Part shown: positions 16,874 to 25,433 of the stretch, piece by piece
Layout of the letters: the number at the start of each line of letters is the position of its first letter
Numbering within the stretch: the stretch's first letter is position 1
NCBI GenBank assembly: GCA_002281855.1
Contig: NCHQ01000019.1
Span: forward strand, 1-64,000
DNA: 64,000 nucleotides
Direction of reading: 5' to 3'
Origin: Rhodospirillales bacterium 24-66-33
GTDB taxonomy: Bacteria; Pseudomonadota; Alphaproteobacteria; Reyranellales; Reyranellaceae
Position numbers and translations under genes: made by a program
The notes under the pieces: generated by a model
Database searches by the model: none
What the model saw: the letters and a program-made list of their open reading frames with translations, nothing else
What the model was told of the DNA's origin: nothing

Positions 16874-17371
16874 CTAGAATTCGACCACGGGGGTAGGCGG
16901 TACATAGCGGTCGAACACCTGCAGGAAGGGCTCGCCGCGCTCGGCCTCGTACCACGCCTCGAAGGCACGAAAGGCTGCGATCGGATCGGCAATCACCGGC
17001 GGCTCGGCTGGCTGCCCGTCCTCAGGCTGCTGCGGGTGCGCCTCGGCATGCAGCGCCTCGGCGATCGGCCGCAGCCAGTCGAGCAACGGCCGCGCTCCCT
17101 CGCCCAGTTCGGCGAGGCCATTCTCGATCCAGCCGATGTCGCGGAACAGCGCTTCCAGCTGGCGTTCCACCGCGCGGTCGCGATCCGGCTCCAGCGCGGC
17201 GACCCTGGCCATGTCCGAAAGCGCGCTGAGACGCCGCCACGCGAAGGTGCGCCCGCGCTCGGCGTGCCTGATCTGGGCCTCGACGGAAGCCCGCACCTGG
17301 CGCTCGGCCGCTTCGGCCGCGGTACAATCCGCCTGGAGGCGGGCAATCAAGGAGTCTACGGCGGACGGCAT
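16874..17371 (-). CDS. Hypothetical coiled-coil protein, first gene of fdhD operon
   Basis: 165 residues, almost wholly helical and charged: LIARLQADCTAAEAAERQVR near the start, then MARVAALEPDRDRAVERQLE. The middle has two alanine-rich helices (PLLDWLRPIAEALHAEAHP) and an acidic, proline-rich linker. No export signal or known motif is seen. It starts a four-gene overlapping unit with the 123-residue gene, fdhD and mobB. Function unknown; a chaperone-like part in molybdoenzyme assembly is only a guess from position. Confidence 0.65.
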   Translation of the reverse strand: MPSAVDSLIARLQADCTAAEAAERQVRASVEAQIRHAERGRTFAWRRLSALSDMARVAALEPDRDRAVERQLEALFRDIGWIENGLAELGEGARPLLDWLRPIAEALHAEAHPQQPEDGQPAEPPVIADPIAAFRAFEAWYEAERGEPFLQVFDRYVPPTPVVEF

Positions 17372-17423
17372 GCCGGGAGTTGACCCGACTCGCAGCGCCG
17401 CCGCAAGCTCCCCGCGCGCCGTT

Positions 17424-17936
17424 CTACTTGGCGTACTTGAGCTCGACCTCAGCGACGCCGGCGGCGACGTTCAGTCCGACGCTGCCCTCGACACTGACGG
17501 GCTGCAGGGTGACCTGGCCGCTCCCGCCGCCCAGCAGCACGTTGGCACCGACACCTCCGCCCACCGTGGCCTGAGCCGTCGCGCCCGCGTAGGCGCCCGC
17601 CAGGGCACCCGGGGCGATACTGCCCGGCGCGAAGACGAGCCAGACGATCTGCGATTCCTTGGTGAAGCCGATATCGACGCCGTAGCGCTTGATCGAGCCC
17701 GTGTACTTCTCCCCGACACCGTCGGTGCGCGCAAAGATGCAGTCGAGGTCCTTCGACGAGCCGAAGACGAATCCCATGCCCCCGGCCACCTTGCAGGTGA
17801 GCGAGCCGACATTCGCGCCGGATTTTCCGGTCGCCTGGGGCGTCCCCGGGGCGGCCGGGGTCTGCGCCTGGGCGCCGTTGCCCATCGTGAACATCAACGT
17901 CGCGGCCGCGGTCATCGTCAGTATGGATCGAAGCAT
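17424..17936 (-). CDS. Secreted DUF992-family protein
   Basis: 170 residues with a signal peptide to about residue 25 (MFTMGNGAQAQ). The mature protein has the DUF992 pattern: ANVGSLTCKVAGGMGFVFGS, SKDLDCIF with two conserved cysteines, then YTGSIKRYGVDIGFTKES and a glycine-rich middle, ending VAAGVAEVELKYAK. DUF992 is found mainly in alphaproteobacteria as a periplasmic or outer-membrane protein of unknown role. It lies 26 bases downstream of the next gene's stop on the same strand. Confidence 0.88.
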   Translation of the reverse strand: MLRSILTMTAAATLMFTMGNGAQAQTPAAPGTPQATGKSGANVGSLTCKVAGGMGFVFGSSKDLDCIFARTDGVGEKYTGSIKRYGVDIGFTKESQIVWLVFAPGSIAPGALAGAYAGATAQATVGGGVGANVLLGGGSGQVTLQPVSVEGSVGLNVAAGVAEVELKYAK

Positions 17937-17962
17937 GTCGGCATCCTTTCCGGTTGTAGCGG

Positions 17963-18142
17963 TCAGTCTTCCTTCTTCGCTCGCTCGATGGCCTCGAGAA
18001 TTTCGGTGAGGCCAACGGAGTAGACCACTCCCTGCTTGTGCATCTCGTGCCGTACGGTCCGGATCAGGCCGGCCTTCCGGATCATGAGATTGGCCAGCGC
18101 GATCTTTGCGTCCTCGTTCGTCACGTCTCCCTCGGTCGACAT
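17963..18142 (-). CDS. Small hypothetical helical protein
   Basis: 59 residues from ATG 18142: MSTEGDVTNEDAKIALANLM, then IRKAGLIRTVRHEMHKQGVV and YSVGLTEILEAIERAKKED. It has no export signal and looks like three helices with a positively charged middle. An in-frame ATG lies six codons upstream but inside the preceding lipoprotein gene. One base separates this start from that gene's stop. Family unknown. Confidence 0.55.
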   Translation of the reverse strand: MSTEGDVTNEDAKIALANLMIRKAGLIRTVRHEMHKQGVVYSVGLTEILEAIERAKKED

Positions 18143-18143
18143 C

Positions 18144-18473
18144 CTAGTTGTACTGCCCACGGGCCTTGAGCACGAAGCCCGTTGCCCTGAATTCGGAATC
18201 CTGCCGGATGGCCGCCGTCACGGTCGGGTCGTTGTGCGGGTTGCTGCTCGCGATCAGCGCGTTCGTCTCGGCCTCACAACTGGAACTGACGCTACGACCC
18301 ACGCTGGACGCATCGGAACCATCGACGGCATACGAGGCGGCATGCTTCACGAGGCAGGCGTCCCGCGCATCGTACGAATGCTTGACCGTTCGCACCGTCC
18401 ACGGCTCGGAATACTGGGAGTTTATCGAGCACGCCGCCAGCGACAGCAGGGCGACGAAGATCAAGGTACGCAT
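18144..18473 (-). CDS. Small lipoprotein
   Basis: 109 residues from ATG 18473. MRTLIFVALLSLAACS gives a signal peptide with a lipobox (LAAC) and Cys15 as lipidation site. The mature part carries WTVRTVKHSYDARDACLVKH and SSSCEAETNALI, so two or more further cysteines could bond. Starting at the earlier in-frame ATG (18527) would spoil the signal and run through the element's att repeat, so 18473 is preferred. Its upstream edge is only about 30 bases from the att repeat. The inserted element has therefore probably replaced its original promoter region, which ran out of selC. Confidence 0.75.
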   Translation of the reverse strand: MRTLIFVALLSLAACSINSQYSEPWTVRTVKHSYDARDACLVKHAASYAVDGSDASSVGRSVSSSCEAETNALIASSNPHNDPTVTAAIRQDSEFRATGFVLKARGQYN

Positions 18474-18500
18474 CGGTCGTCTGGACTCCGAAGATCCAAA

Positions 18501-18523
18501 GAGTTGGCGGAAGAGAGTGGGAG
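18501..18523. repeat. attL: left copy of 23-bp att direct repeat
   Basis: This copy is identical over 23 bases to 33683-33705. It repeats the tRNA-Sec acceptor 3' strand, including the encoded CCA, but the tRNA sequence is not continued on its right side (GCACACAAGC follows instead of the T-loop). That marks the far end of the element. In the uninserted chromosome the bases left of 18501 would have followed selC directly. Confidence 0.85.
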
Positions 18524-18776
18524 GCACACAAGCCTCTTAACCCATTGTTATTATTGGATTCTTCACTGTGACAACATGAAGTTACCCCGAAAGTTACCCC
18601 AAAAATCACCTCCCTGAGGGAGCATCAAGAATATACCCCACCATATCGTCGCGGAATCCTCTGCCCAGAAAAAAATGTCCGCGTGATACCCCGCGCGGTT
18701 ATTCCCCCGAGGCTACAGACGTTCGTGACGGCCCCCCCAACTCCGAGGCTCGATCCACGCCATTTTGCCAAACGGG
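18524..18776. other. Left end of the element, non-coding, with GTTACCCC boxes
   Basis: Together with the att repeat this gives about 300 bases without a gene. Two direct copies of GTTACCCC lie at 18581-18588 and 18593-18600, twelve bases apart. The same box occurs four times at the right end beside the integrase. They are good candidates for arm-type integrase or excisionase binding sites. The rest is AT-richer than its surroundings and shows no reading frame I would support. Confidence 0.5.
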
Positions 18777-19559
18777 TCATTCCGGCGCCGTCCCTTGGCG
18801 GCGCAGCTCCTTCAACCGCACCAGCATCGACAGCATCCGCTCCAGCTTGCGGTCGAGATGCACCTCGTACCGGGCCAGCACCTCCAGCTTCTCCCCGTTG
18901 AGGGATTCGCCAAAGGCCTGATCGCGAATGAGCGGCCGATTCGCCAATTCGGTCCGGCGCCGGTCATACCAGGGCAGCACCTCTGTCTCGATGAACCGAC
19001 GAAGGGCATCAGGATCGGCCGTGAAAGGCTCCTGGCCCTCGTCCAGGTCGTCCGGATCGGTCTCCAGAAGTTCGTTCCACCATTGACGGGTATCGTCACG
19101 CAGGGCCGCCAGCGCCGCCTCGTATCGGTCGTTCCGCTTCGAATCCAACAGGGTCAACGCGCGCCGGGACATGGCTTCGTCTGCCTTCAGGTCGCGAGTT
19201 GCTTTGTCCGCACCGGCTGCCGTGTCGCGAATGGCTTCCTCGACGCCTTCGGTGCCCTCGCCCCCGTGCAGATGCGCCAACGCCACCCGCACGGTCTTCC
19301 GGTAGCCCTCTATCGTGTCATAGAGGCCCCGCCGATGGGTCGCCGTCTCCGCCAGCCGCAGGCGCCGCTTGCGCCAGATGATGCCGGCCAGCTCCTCGAC
19401 GAGATGCTCTTCGGTCGGCCCCTGCGGCCCATGCTCCTCGCGCAGCGCCTCCAGGACGGCGCCGTATTCGTCGGCATCCTCCCAGGGCAGCACCGTATAG
19501 CGCGACAGAACGCCGTGCCGCGTCGCGTTGAATCGCACCATTGCCTTGTCGTCCGTCAT
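18777..19559 (-). CDS. Hypothetical protein of the element
   Basis: 260 residues, mostly helical and charged. It starts MTDDKAMVRFNATRHGVLSR and YTVLPWEDADEYGAVL, and continues EHLVEELAGIIWRKRRLRLA and a C-terminal VLARYEVHLDRKLERMLSML coiled coil. The opening 'N-A-x-x-H-G' pattern is reminiscent of small proteins found in phage and satellite elements, but I cannot name the family. ATG 19559 overlaps the stop of the zinc-ribbon gene (ATGA). It is the last gene before attL. Confidence 0.65.
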   Translation of the reverse strand: MTDDKAMVRFNATRHGVLSRYTVLPWEDADEYGAVLEALREEHGPQGPTEEHLVEELAGIIWRKRRLRLAETATHRRGLYDTIEGYRKTVRVALAHLHGGEGTEGVEEAIRDTAAGADKATRDLKADEAMSRRALTLLDSKRNDRYEAALAALRDDTRQWWNELLETDPDDLDEGQEPFTADPDALRRFIETEVLPWYDRRRTELANRPLIRDQAFGESLNGEKLEVLARYEVHLDRKLERMLSMLVRLKELRRQGTAPE

Positions 19560-20200
19560 CGCTTCTTCCTTTCGATATCGCCGCCAAGTTGTTGCAGCAG
19601 GCCGGTCATCCGCAGCTTGACCGCCATTCCAACCCAGGACCGGTGCACATACCGGTCGTGCCGTTCGACGAGCCGGTCGAACGTTCGCCAGCGCATCCAT
19701 TTCGGCTTCGGACCATCCCCGTTGAGTATCCCCGGCTGCCAGCCCAACTTCATCCGGATGTGATCGGCGCGTCGCGTCGCCCGGCCACCGGCATCCTCGC
19801 GCGAACTGTCGTAAGCAAGATGGTGGCAGCGCCGGCAGGCGAAGATGGTGCCGCCATAGAGGATCGCCACCCGGCGCCCGCACCCGCGCGCCGGACACAG
19901 GAACCACGGCCGGCTTCCCCCAAGCCGGCAGGGAGTGTGATCGAGGAAGATTGGATATTCCTCGTCCTTCCATTCTCCCTCGCCGGTGCGATGGCGATAG
20001 GTGAGGATCACGCGGTCGGCCTCGGCGCGCATCCGGATCGATGCGACCTGCTGGCCATCGCGCAGCCATCGCCAGCCGCCCCAATAGCCGGGCCGAAGCA
20101 TGCCTTCGCGCGCCCAGCGCCGGACATCGATGCTGCGTATCTCGTCGGTCGTCGACCGCGTGCCGTACCGCCAGTGGTTGCCGCTTCCCCGCCCGCCCAT
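19556..20200 (-). CDS. Zinc-ribbon hypothetical protein of the element
   Basis: 214 residues starting MGGRGSGNHWRYGTRSTTDE. A four-cysteine zinc ribbon is visible around 120-150: FLCPARGCGRRVAILYGG, then IFACRRCHHLAYDS. The N-terminal IDVRRWAREGMLRPG and an Arg/Trp-rich body suggest nucleic-acid binding. Its start follows a 113-base gap after the ATPase gene, so it may have its own promoter. Translation is coupled with the next gene. The function is unknown; a regulatory or packaging role in the element is possible. Confidence 0.65.
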   Translation of the reverse strand: MGGRGSGNHWRYGTRSTTDEIRSIDVRRWAREGMLRPGYWGGWRWLRDGQQVASIRMRAEADRVILTYRHRTGEGEWKDEEYPIFLDHTPCRLGGSRPWFLCPARGCGRRVAILYGGTIFACRRCHHLAYDSSREDAGGRATRRADHIRMKLGWQPGILNGDGPKPKWMRWRTFDRLVERHDRYVHRSWVGMAVKLRMTGLLQQLGGDIERKKR

Positions 20201-20313
20201 GGATTATGCCGTAATCATTTGGCGAACCGTCACGGTTCCACCGCGCGATTCGCATCCGCAGCCGGCCACGATATTCCGCCTGCTTTCGGCAATGTCCGCT
20301 CGCGATGTAAGCA

Positions 20314-22314
20314 TCATGCGCCTCCGATTCTCCCGAAGTTCTCGCGCAACTCCGCTGACGCCAACGCCTCCGCGTCCTGGCGCGACAGGCCACCATCGTA
20401 TTCCGCGATGGCCGCGCGCTCGTCCCGCCCGTCGACATCGCGAACCGGCGACAGCGATCCGGGATCAGCGTCCGCACCGTCCGCAGCGTCCATCCCCGCT
20501 GCAGGGCACGAAGACGCGCGGACGCGAGCACCTTCCGCTTCTTCTTCTGCGTCCGCGTCGGTTCCTTTCGTCCGCGCATGGCGTACCACTCCACTGCCCG
20601 CCGGTGCCCCCTTCGCGGTATCGGCGGACGATGCGGACGCAACGGACGCAAGATGCACCACACGAGTCCGCTCCCGGCCCGCCCGCGCGAAATCGACCGC
20701 TATGCCGACCTGACGCAGGAACGTCGCGGCGCGGCGCAGGCGGTTCGCCAGTGCCCGCGCGTCGCCGGGCCAGGTCTTGGACTTGGCGATGCGTTCGCCG
20801 GCCGCACCCGCAAGCGCGGCCAGCAATGCCGTCGCGGTGCCGGACCAATTCGCCCGCTCGGCCATGAATAGGCGCACGGCAGCGGCCACCGAATCGGATT
20901 CGATGACGCTTTCGACCGCATCGGCGCGATTGTCGTCGTAAGCGGCCATGAACATACCCGCCGACCACAACGCCGTCTCACAGGCCGTCGCCCAGGTGGC
21001 GAAGTCGGCCATGCGGGGGAGTCGTGGCAATCTGGTATCCGGCAACCGCTTCAGGCCCATGGCGACCGCGTCCAGCAGCGCGCCCAGCAGGCGCGGCTTC
21101 TCCGCTTCGAAGGCTGCCCAAAGCTCTGACTCGGGCCGCCGCCGCTCCTCGGGAATGGGCTCCAGTGTGAGGAACAAGGCACGGCTGGCGAGGTCGGCCC
21201 GGTTCACGATGTCTTCGATGCCGTTCAGGATCACCGGCCGCGACGCCTCGAAAAGAACTTCGTCCTGATCCGAATAGAGCTGCCGCACCGCAAAGCTGGC
21301 ACCGGTCGCCAGCCGACACAGGGTATCCGACACAAAGCCGGGAAGGCCGGACACGTTGTCGAACGCCAGGACGTGCGCATTGCTGGCCGCGATGAACAGG
21401 TCCCGCTCTTCACGGGGCAGAGCGCGAAGCGCGGCGGTATTGGGATCGACCAGCGCCCGCAACATAGCCGTGAAGGTGCTTTTTGCCGTGCCCTGCTCCC
21501 CCGCCAGGACGAGCACCGGATAAGGCCCGTGGTCGATCAGACAGGCCAGCAGCCACGCCACTGCCAGCACGAAATCGCCATCCGACCTGACATTGAGGAA
21601 GGACCGCAGGACCTCCACCGAACCGCCAGCCTGCGGTACCGGCAAGGCGCGCATTCCTGCAGATCGCCGAAAGCGCACGGGCGGGTCGGCGATCACGCGC
21701 CAGCCCGTCACATCGATCTCGACGGCCTGCCAGGTCGAATCGCCCAGGTCCAGATAGAGCCGGCCATCCTGCCCGGCCACGCGCACGTGGACTTTCCTCT
21801 CGGGACCTTCGAAGAGTGCCTTAGCCTGAATCACGTTCAAAGCGCTCTGCAGGGCTTCCGATCCCGGCGCACCGCCGGTCCGTTCATAGAAGCCCCGACC
21901 CAGCCATTGACCGAAGGCCCGCCCCCGAATGGGCAAGGTCTCCCGATGCCGGGACACGACGATATCTGCGAAGCACGTCTTGTCCGGCGCGTGGAACAAC
22001 GCGGCCGTGCTGGCCAACTCGATCAACAGTTGGGCTTGTGTCGCACCACCACCCGCCGCTGCCGCGCCATCCCCCGCCACCTCAGCGATGGCGACGTCGA
22101 GTGCGGACACCCGGCACCCGGTCGCCTTCAGCCGCGCGCGCACGGATTCGAACGCCGCACGGTCGGACTTTCTAAGCCCGGCCAGCAACGTCAAGGATTC
22201 AGCCCTGAAAGGCGCGCCCGGATCTTCGGCAACGCGGGCGACCAGTACGTCGAGCGGATCGTCGACTTCGCGCGCGTCGTCGATGGCGTTGGCAACCGGA
22301 TTCGCGCCGGTCAT
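20314..22314 (-). CDS. P-loop ATPase/helicase-like replication protein of the element
   Basis: 666 residues. A Walker A motif, LAGEQGTAKSTF, lies near 266-277, followed by a Walker-B-like VLAFDNVSGLPG around 325 and RPVILNGIEDIVNRADLASR, with arginines that could be sensor or finger residues. This arrangement is seen in ATPases that follow Toprim primases in integrative elements and fits a replicative helicase. Residues 520-600 look like a C-terminal DNA-binding region (RLRRAATFLRQVGI), and the final 70 are acidic and disordered. The start overlaps the primase stop by four bases. Confidence 0.75.
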   Translation of the reverse strand: MTGANPVANAIDDAREVDDPLDVLVARVAEDPGAPFRAESLTLLAGLRKSDRAAFESVRARLKATGCRVSALDVAIAEVAGDGAAAAGGGATQAQLLIELASTAALFHAPDKTCFADIVVSRHRETLPIRGRAFGQWLGRGFYERTGGAPGSEALQSALNVIQAKALFEGPERKVHVRVAGQDGRLYLDLGDSTWQAVEIDVTGWRVIADPPVRFRRSAGMRALPVPQAGGSVEVLRSFLNVRSDGDFVLAVAWLLACLIDHGPYPVLVLAGEQGTAKSTFTAMLRALVDPNTAALRALPREERDLFIAASNAHVLAFDNVSGLPGFVSDTLCRLATGASFAVRQLYSDQDEVLFEASRPVILNGIEDIVNRADLASRALFLTLEPIPEERRRPESELWAAFEAEKPRLLGALLDAVAMGLKRLPDTRLPRLPRMADFATWATACETALWSAGMFMAAYDDNRADAVESVIESDSVAAAVRLFMAERANWSGTATALLAALAGAAGERIAKSKTWPGDARALANRLRRAATFLRQVGIAVDFARAGRERTRVVHLASVASASSADTAKGAPAGSGVVRHARTKGTDADAEEEAEGARVRASSCPAAGMDAADGADADPGSLSPVRDVDGRDERAAIAEYDGGLSRQDAEALASAELRENFGRIGGA

Positions 22315-23219
22315 GGCATGCCCCCGTCATCGGGCATCCCGCCCGCCAGCAACAAGTCGTTAAAGTCCATCCCCTGCGGCGCACGGGCGATGCGCACCCG
22401 TCGCCCCTGCCGCTTCCAGCGTAGCGCTGCAGCGTCGGCCGACACCTCGCCCGCCAGATCGCCATCGGCCAGCACGATCACGTCGCGCATGTCGTCCGGC
22501 AAATCGAGGCCCCGCAAACCGGAGGTCGACAGCGCAGCCCAGGCCGGCAGGTTTCCGGCCTGCATCGCCGCGAGGCAGGTCTCGATACCTTCCCCGATCA
22601 TCGTCACGTCGCCGGCATCGGCCAGCCGCACCGCACCGCCGCTGCAAGGCCCCAGCATCATGCGCGCCGGCCGTACCGGTGCCTTGCCGCCGCCATCGCG
22701 CGCCAGGAAGGTCCGATGCACCGCCATGGGCGCGCCGTCCCTTCCATCCGTCACCAGCGCCAGCATCGCCGGCCAGGTCCCCCCGGAAGGATGGGGTAAC
22801 GCGGCATGGAAACGAAGCGAGTCGGGCACCGCGACGTGGATGCCTCGCGCGGCAAGGTAGGTCTCGCCCAGCGTACCCCGCGCGGGATCGGCCGCGCGCC
22901 ACAAGCCCATTGCGGCTTCGGTCCGGCTTCGATCCTCGCCCTTCTGGCGCATGATGACGGGCCGGTGGCCAAAGGTGCGCCCTTCTTGCCGCCTGCCGGC
23001 CCGCCAGGTCCCGGACAAGCCGCTGCGCCAGTCGCCGAACGCGCCCGCCGGAACTGGCTCGGCGTGAAGCACATACCAGCCCGCATCGTCGCCCCGCCGG
23101 GCCGACGTGGCGAATCGATGCAGCTTGCCATCCGCCCAAATGTCGGCCGGCGCCGTAAGTCCCGCCGCCTCAATGGCCGAACGGAATTGCCCGATCTGCT
23201 CGGGCGCTATCCCGCTCAC
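22311..23219 (-). CDS. Toprim-domain primase-like protein of the element
   Basis: 302 residues from GTG 23219, overlapping the AlpA gene stop (GTGA). The C-terminal half is a Toprim domain: VTMIGEGIETCLAAMQAGNL with the conserved glutamate, then DVIVLADGDLAGE with the D-x-D pair, and a final GMDFNDLLLAGG. The N-terminal part contains LGETYLAARGI, typical of the primase region before a Toprim_3 domain. With the following ATPase it would make the element's replication module, the two halves of what P4 alpha protein does in one chain. Confidence 0.85.
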   Translation of the reverse strand: MSGIAPEQIGQFRSAIEAAGLTAPADIWADGKLHRFATSARRGDDAGWYVLHAEPVPAGAFGDWRSGLSGTWRAGRRQEGRTFGHRPVIMRQKGEDRSRTEAAMGLWRAADPARGTLGETYLAARGIHVAVPDSLRFHAALPHPSGGTWPAMLALVTDGRDGAPMAVHRTFLARDGGGKAPVRPARMMLGPCSGGAVRLADAGDVTMIGEGIETCLAAMQAGNLPAWAALSTSGLRGLDLPDDMRDVIVLADGDLAGEVSADAAALRWKRQGRRVRIARAPQGMDFNDLLLAGGMPDDGGMP

Positions 23220-23413
23220 GAAGCGCCCCCGTCCCGCGCCTCGATCCGGCCCAGCACCCACGCGTCAACTTCCGCCTCGACCCAGCCGACCGCCCGCTCG
23301 CCGATCTTTACCGGCGCTGGAAACTCGCCGCGCTGCACCTTTTCGTAGATCGTGGACCGCGATTGCCCGGTCTTCTGCTTCACTGCCGGAAGCCGCAGGA
23401 TGGTGTTCGTCAC
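23216..23413 (-). CDS. AlpA-family helix-turn-helix regulator
   Basis: 65 residues from GTG 23413, which has an AAGGAG ribosome site at good distance. The sequence ILRLPAVKQKTGQSRSTIYE, then KVQRGEFPAPVKIGERAVGW and VEAEVDAWVL is the classic AlpA/MerR-like excisionase fold. AlpA regulators control integrase or excision genes in P4-like satellites. Its position directly before the primase suggests it is the switch that starts excision and replication. A longer start at ATG 23452 is possible but less well supported. Confidence 0.88.
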   Translation of the reverse strand: MTNTILRLPAVKQKTGQSRSTIYEKVQRGEFPAPVKIGERAVGWVEAEVDAWVLGRIEARDGGAS

Positions 23414-23461
23414 GTTCGTCGCTCCTTGAATGTTGCTGGACGCGACACCCAAGAAACAACG

Positions 23462-24235
23462 TCAACAGGGGTTTACGTCAACGTTGACGCCCTTCCTTTT
23501 CTCCAGCGTCTTCCGCATCTGGCTCAGCCGCTGGCGAGTCATCCGGAAAGCCTTCACAGCAGTCTCGACCGGCGCCGGGACTCCTCGCCGCCGATTATCC
23601 ACGATTGCCGCGTCGATCTCCGCCACTCGCGCCGCCAGGTCGGTTCTTCCGGTGGGAACCGATGCCGGATTGTCGACAAAGGCACTCAACCCTTGCCGGT
23701 CCAACTCAAGGCGTCCGGCCTTCCACCACAGCACCTCGTCTAAGCGGACGGAGTAACCGGCTACTTCGACGGCCAGCCCTTGATCGCCTATCGTCAACGC
23801 CACCGGTTCGACGCGCTTGCTTCGCAACCGACCTACTTCCCAGCGCTTCGCTTGCGTCGAGGCACTGACAGGCCGATTGACGCCCAACTCACGCGCCAGA
23901 TGCGCGGCAATGGCCTCCCCGCTCGCCTGCCATCGCTCCAACCTATCCAGCGGCACGTCCACGCGGTTGATACCGTTCTCCTTGTCGCACAGGACGAACG
24001 CGGCGGACCGTCCGGCGCGGCTAACGATCTCGACCGGCATATGGCAATACCTCTCGCAGCCATCGCAGGACGTGCTGGTGGCTGGCGTCGCCGCCGACAG
24101 CAGGCGAGCCTTCTTGAAGGTCGCGACGACTGCCTTGGGCCACTTATCCAGCTCGTCGGGGGAAAAGAACGCCGCACCGTCATAGGACGCGGCCACCCGC
24201 GACAGCAGCGCCTCCAGCGCGTCGCTGCCCGTCAT
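23462..24235 (-). CDS. Unrecognised cysteine-rich protein, second of a coupled pair
   Basis: 257 residues. A cluster of cysteines at about 57-65, SCDGCERYCHMPVEI, with VLCDKENG twenty residues later, looks like a zinc site. The rest has a strand-rich centre (LAVEVAGYSVRLDEVLWWKA) and a helical, basic C-terminus with VETAVKAFRMTRQRLSQMRK. ATG 24235 overlaps the stop of the preceding 393-residue gene. I do not recognise the family. The pair sits between the nuclease cassette and the replication module, so it may be cargo (defence) or core (control). Confidence 0.7.
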   Translation of the reverse strand: MTGSDALEALLSRVAASYDGAAFFSPDELDKWPKAVVATFKKARLLSAATPATSTSCDGCERYCHMPVEIVSRAGRSAAFVLCDKENGINRVDVPLDRLERWQASGEAIAAHLARELGVNRPVSASTQAKRWEVGRLRSKRVEPVALTIGDQGLAVEVAGYSVRLDEVLWWKAGRLELDRQGLSAFVDNPASVPTGRTDLAARVAEIDAAIVDNRRRGVPAPVETAVKAFRMTRQRLSQMRKTLEKRKGVNVDVNPC

Positions 24236-25413
24236 TGCACTTCGATCCCGGAGGCGACCAGCATCGCCCGCAGCTTCAACCCGAGGTCGTCATACTTGAG
24301 CGAGCACGAATTCGGATAGCTGACCGTAAAGGTTTCCCGCTTTCCCTGCTTGTCGTCCACGGGAGCGAGCTGCACCACGATCTCGGCTTGCGTCGCGTTC
24401 CACAGCTCCAGCGGGAACGCCCTGCCGGCCTGCTCAATCACGTCGTAGAGCGCGAGCGGATTGCTGACCGTATCGGCCTCCAGCGAAATCCGGTCGCCTT
24501 TTCGCACCGTCGAGGAAAGCCGCAGCTTCCGAACGCAGACGCTTTGAATCCCGCTATCGGCCCCATAGACGAACTGGAACTCGCGCCGCTTCAGCCGATT
24601 GAGGTCATAGATGGCCTCGTCGCCGTCATCCGGAGGCAGCTTGTCCAGCTTCAACACGTTCCGGGCGAAGATGGTTTGAAGCGCGACTTTCGCCTTGGGC
24701 GTGCCGCGATAGTTGAAGTCGAGGGAACCGTCGCTCGCCGACCAGACGAACACCACCTCGAAGGCCGGGTTGTGGGGGCGTCGGGCGAAGTCATTTCCAA
24801 CCCATTCGATGCTTTCGTTTGCGAAGTCCTCGGGAAACACGAAGAAATAGTCCCGCTGGTCGCGGCGCAGCAGCTCGACCCGGCAATTGCGCCCGCGCCC
24901 TTCGGCCTTGCGAAACCACGATCCAATCTCGGCTTCAAGCGCGGCGCGGCTGGGCAGATCGATCGCGGCCGGCCGGGCGGGCAGGCCCCGGCGCTTTCTC
25001 CAGAAGGACAGGGAGTCGGCATGGCAGAAATGCACGGCGCCCGGCCAATAGGCAGGATGGTCGAGGAACGTGGACATGGCGCGTTCGTAGTGGTTGTCCA
25101 TGGCCGCCAGACGTTCAAAGAACGCGGCAAACTCGTCCGGCTTTTCCCTGAGATGAAAGTACGCTTCGTCGCGGATCGCATGGAAACCCTTGCCGGAAGC
25201 CAGATTGAAGATCTGGCGAAAGTGCGGCTCTATCGCGGTGCGCCTCTCGTCCGGCAACGCATCCCATGCCGCCAACAAAGCGTCGGGTTTTGTCTCCGAC
25301 ATCTTCTTGAAATCCACGTCTCCAAAAAGATCGTGGCTGACGAAGTAGCGCTTCAGAAGCGCGTTTGGCACCTGGCGGAAGAAATGCGGAACCGAATAGT
25401 GACGTGTGGCCAT
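24232..25413 (-). CDS. Unrecognised 393-residue protein, first of a coupled pair
   Basis: Starts MATRHYSVPHFFRQVPNALL with an AAAGGA ribosome site seven bases upstream. Residues 1-130 are helical (HFRQIFNLASGKGFHAIRDE), then RRDQRDYFFVFPEDFANESI and FEVVFVWSASDGSLDFNYRG begin a strand-rich part. No P-loop, nuclease, methylase or protease motif is visible. It follows the GIY-YIG gene after 133 bases that hold a dyad, so the pair may be a separate transcript. Translation is coupled to the cysteine-rich gene. Function unknown. Confidence 0.7.
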   Translation of the reverse strand: MATRHYSVPHFFRQVPNALLKRYFVSHDLFGDVDFKKMSETKPDALLAAWDALPDERRTAIEPHFRQIFNLASGKGFHAIRDEAYFHLREKPDEFAAFFERLAAMDNHYERAMSTFLDHPAYWPGAVHFCHADSLSFWRKRRGLPARPAAIDLPSRAALEAEIGSWFRKAEGRGRNCRVELLRRDQRDYFFVFPEDFANESIEWVGNDFARRPHNPAFEVVFVWSASDGSLDFNYRGTPKAKVALQTIFARNVLKLDKLPPDDGDEAIYDLNRLKRREFQFVYGADSGIQSVCVRKLRLSSTVRKGDRISLEADTVSNPLALYDVIEQAGRAFPLELWNATQAEIVVQLAPVDDKQGKRETFTVSYPNSCSLKYDDLGLKLRAMLVASGIEVQ

Positions 25414-25433
25414 GTCTCAATCCTTTGCATCAT

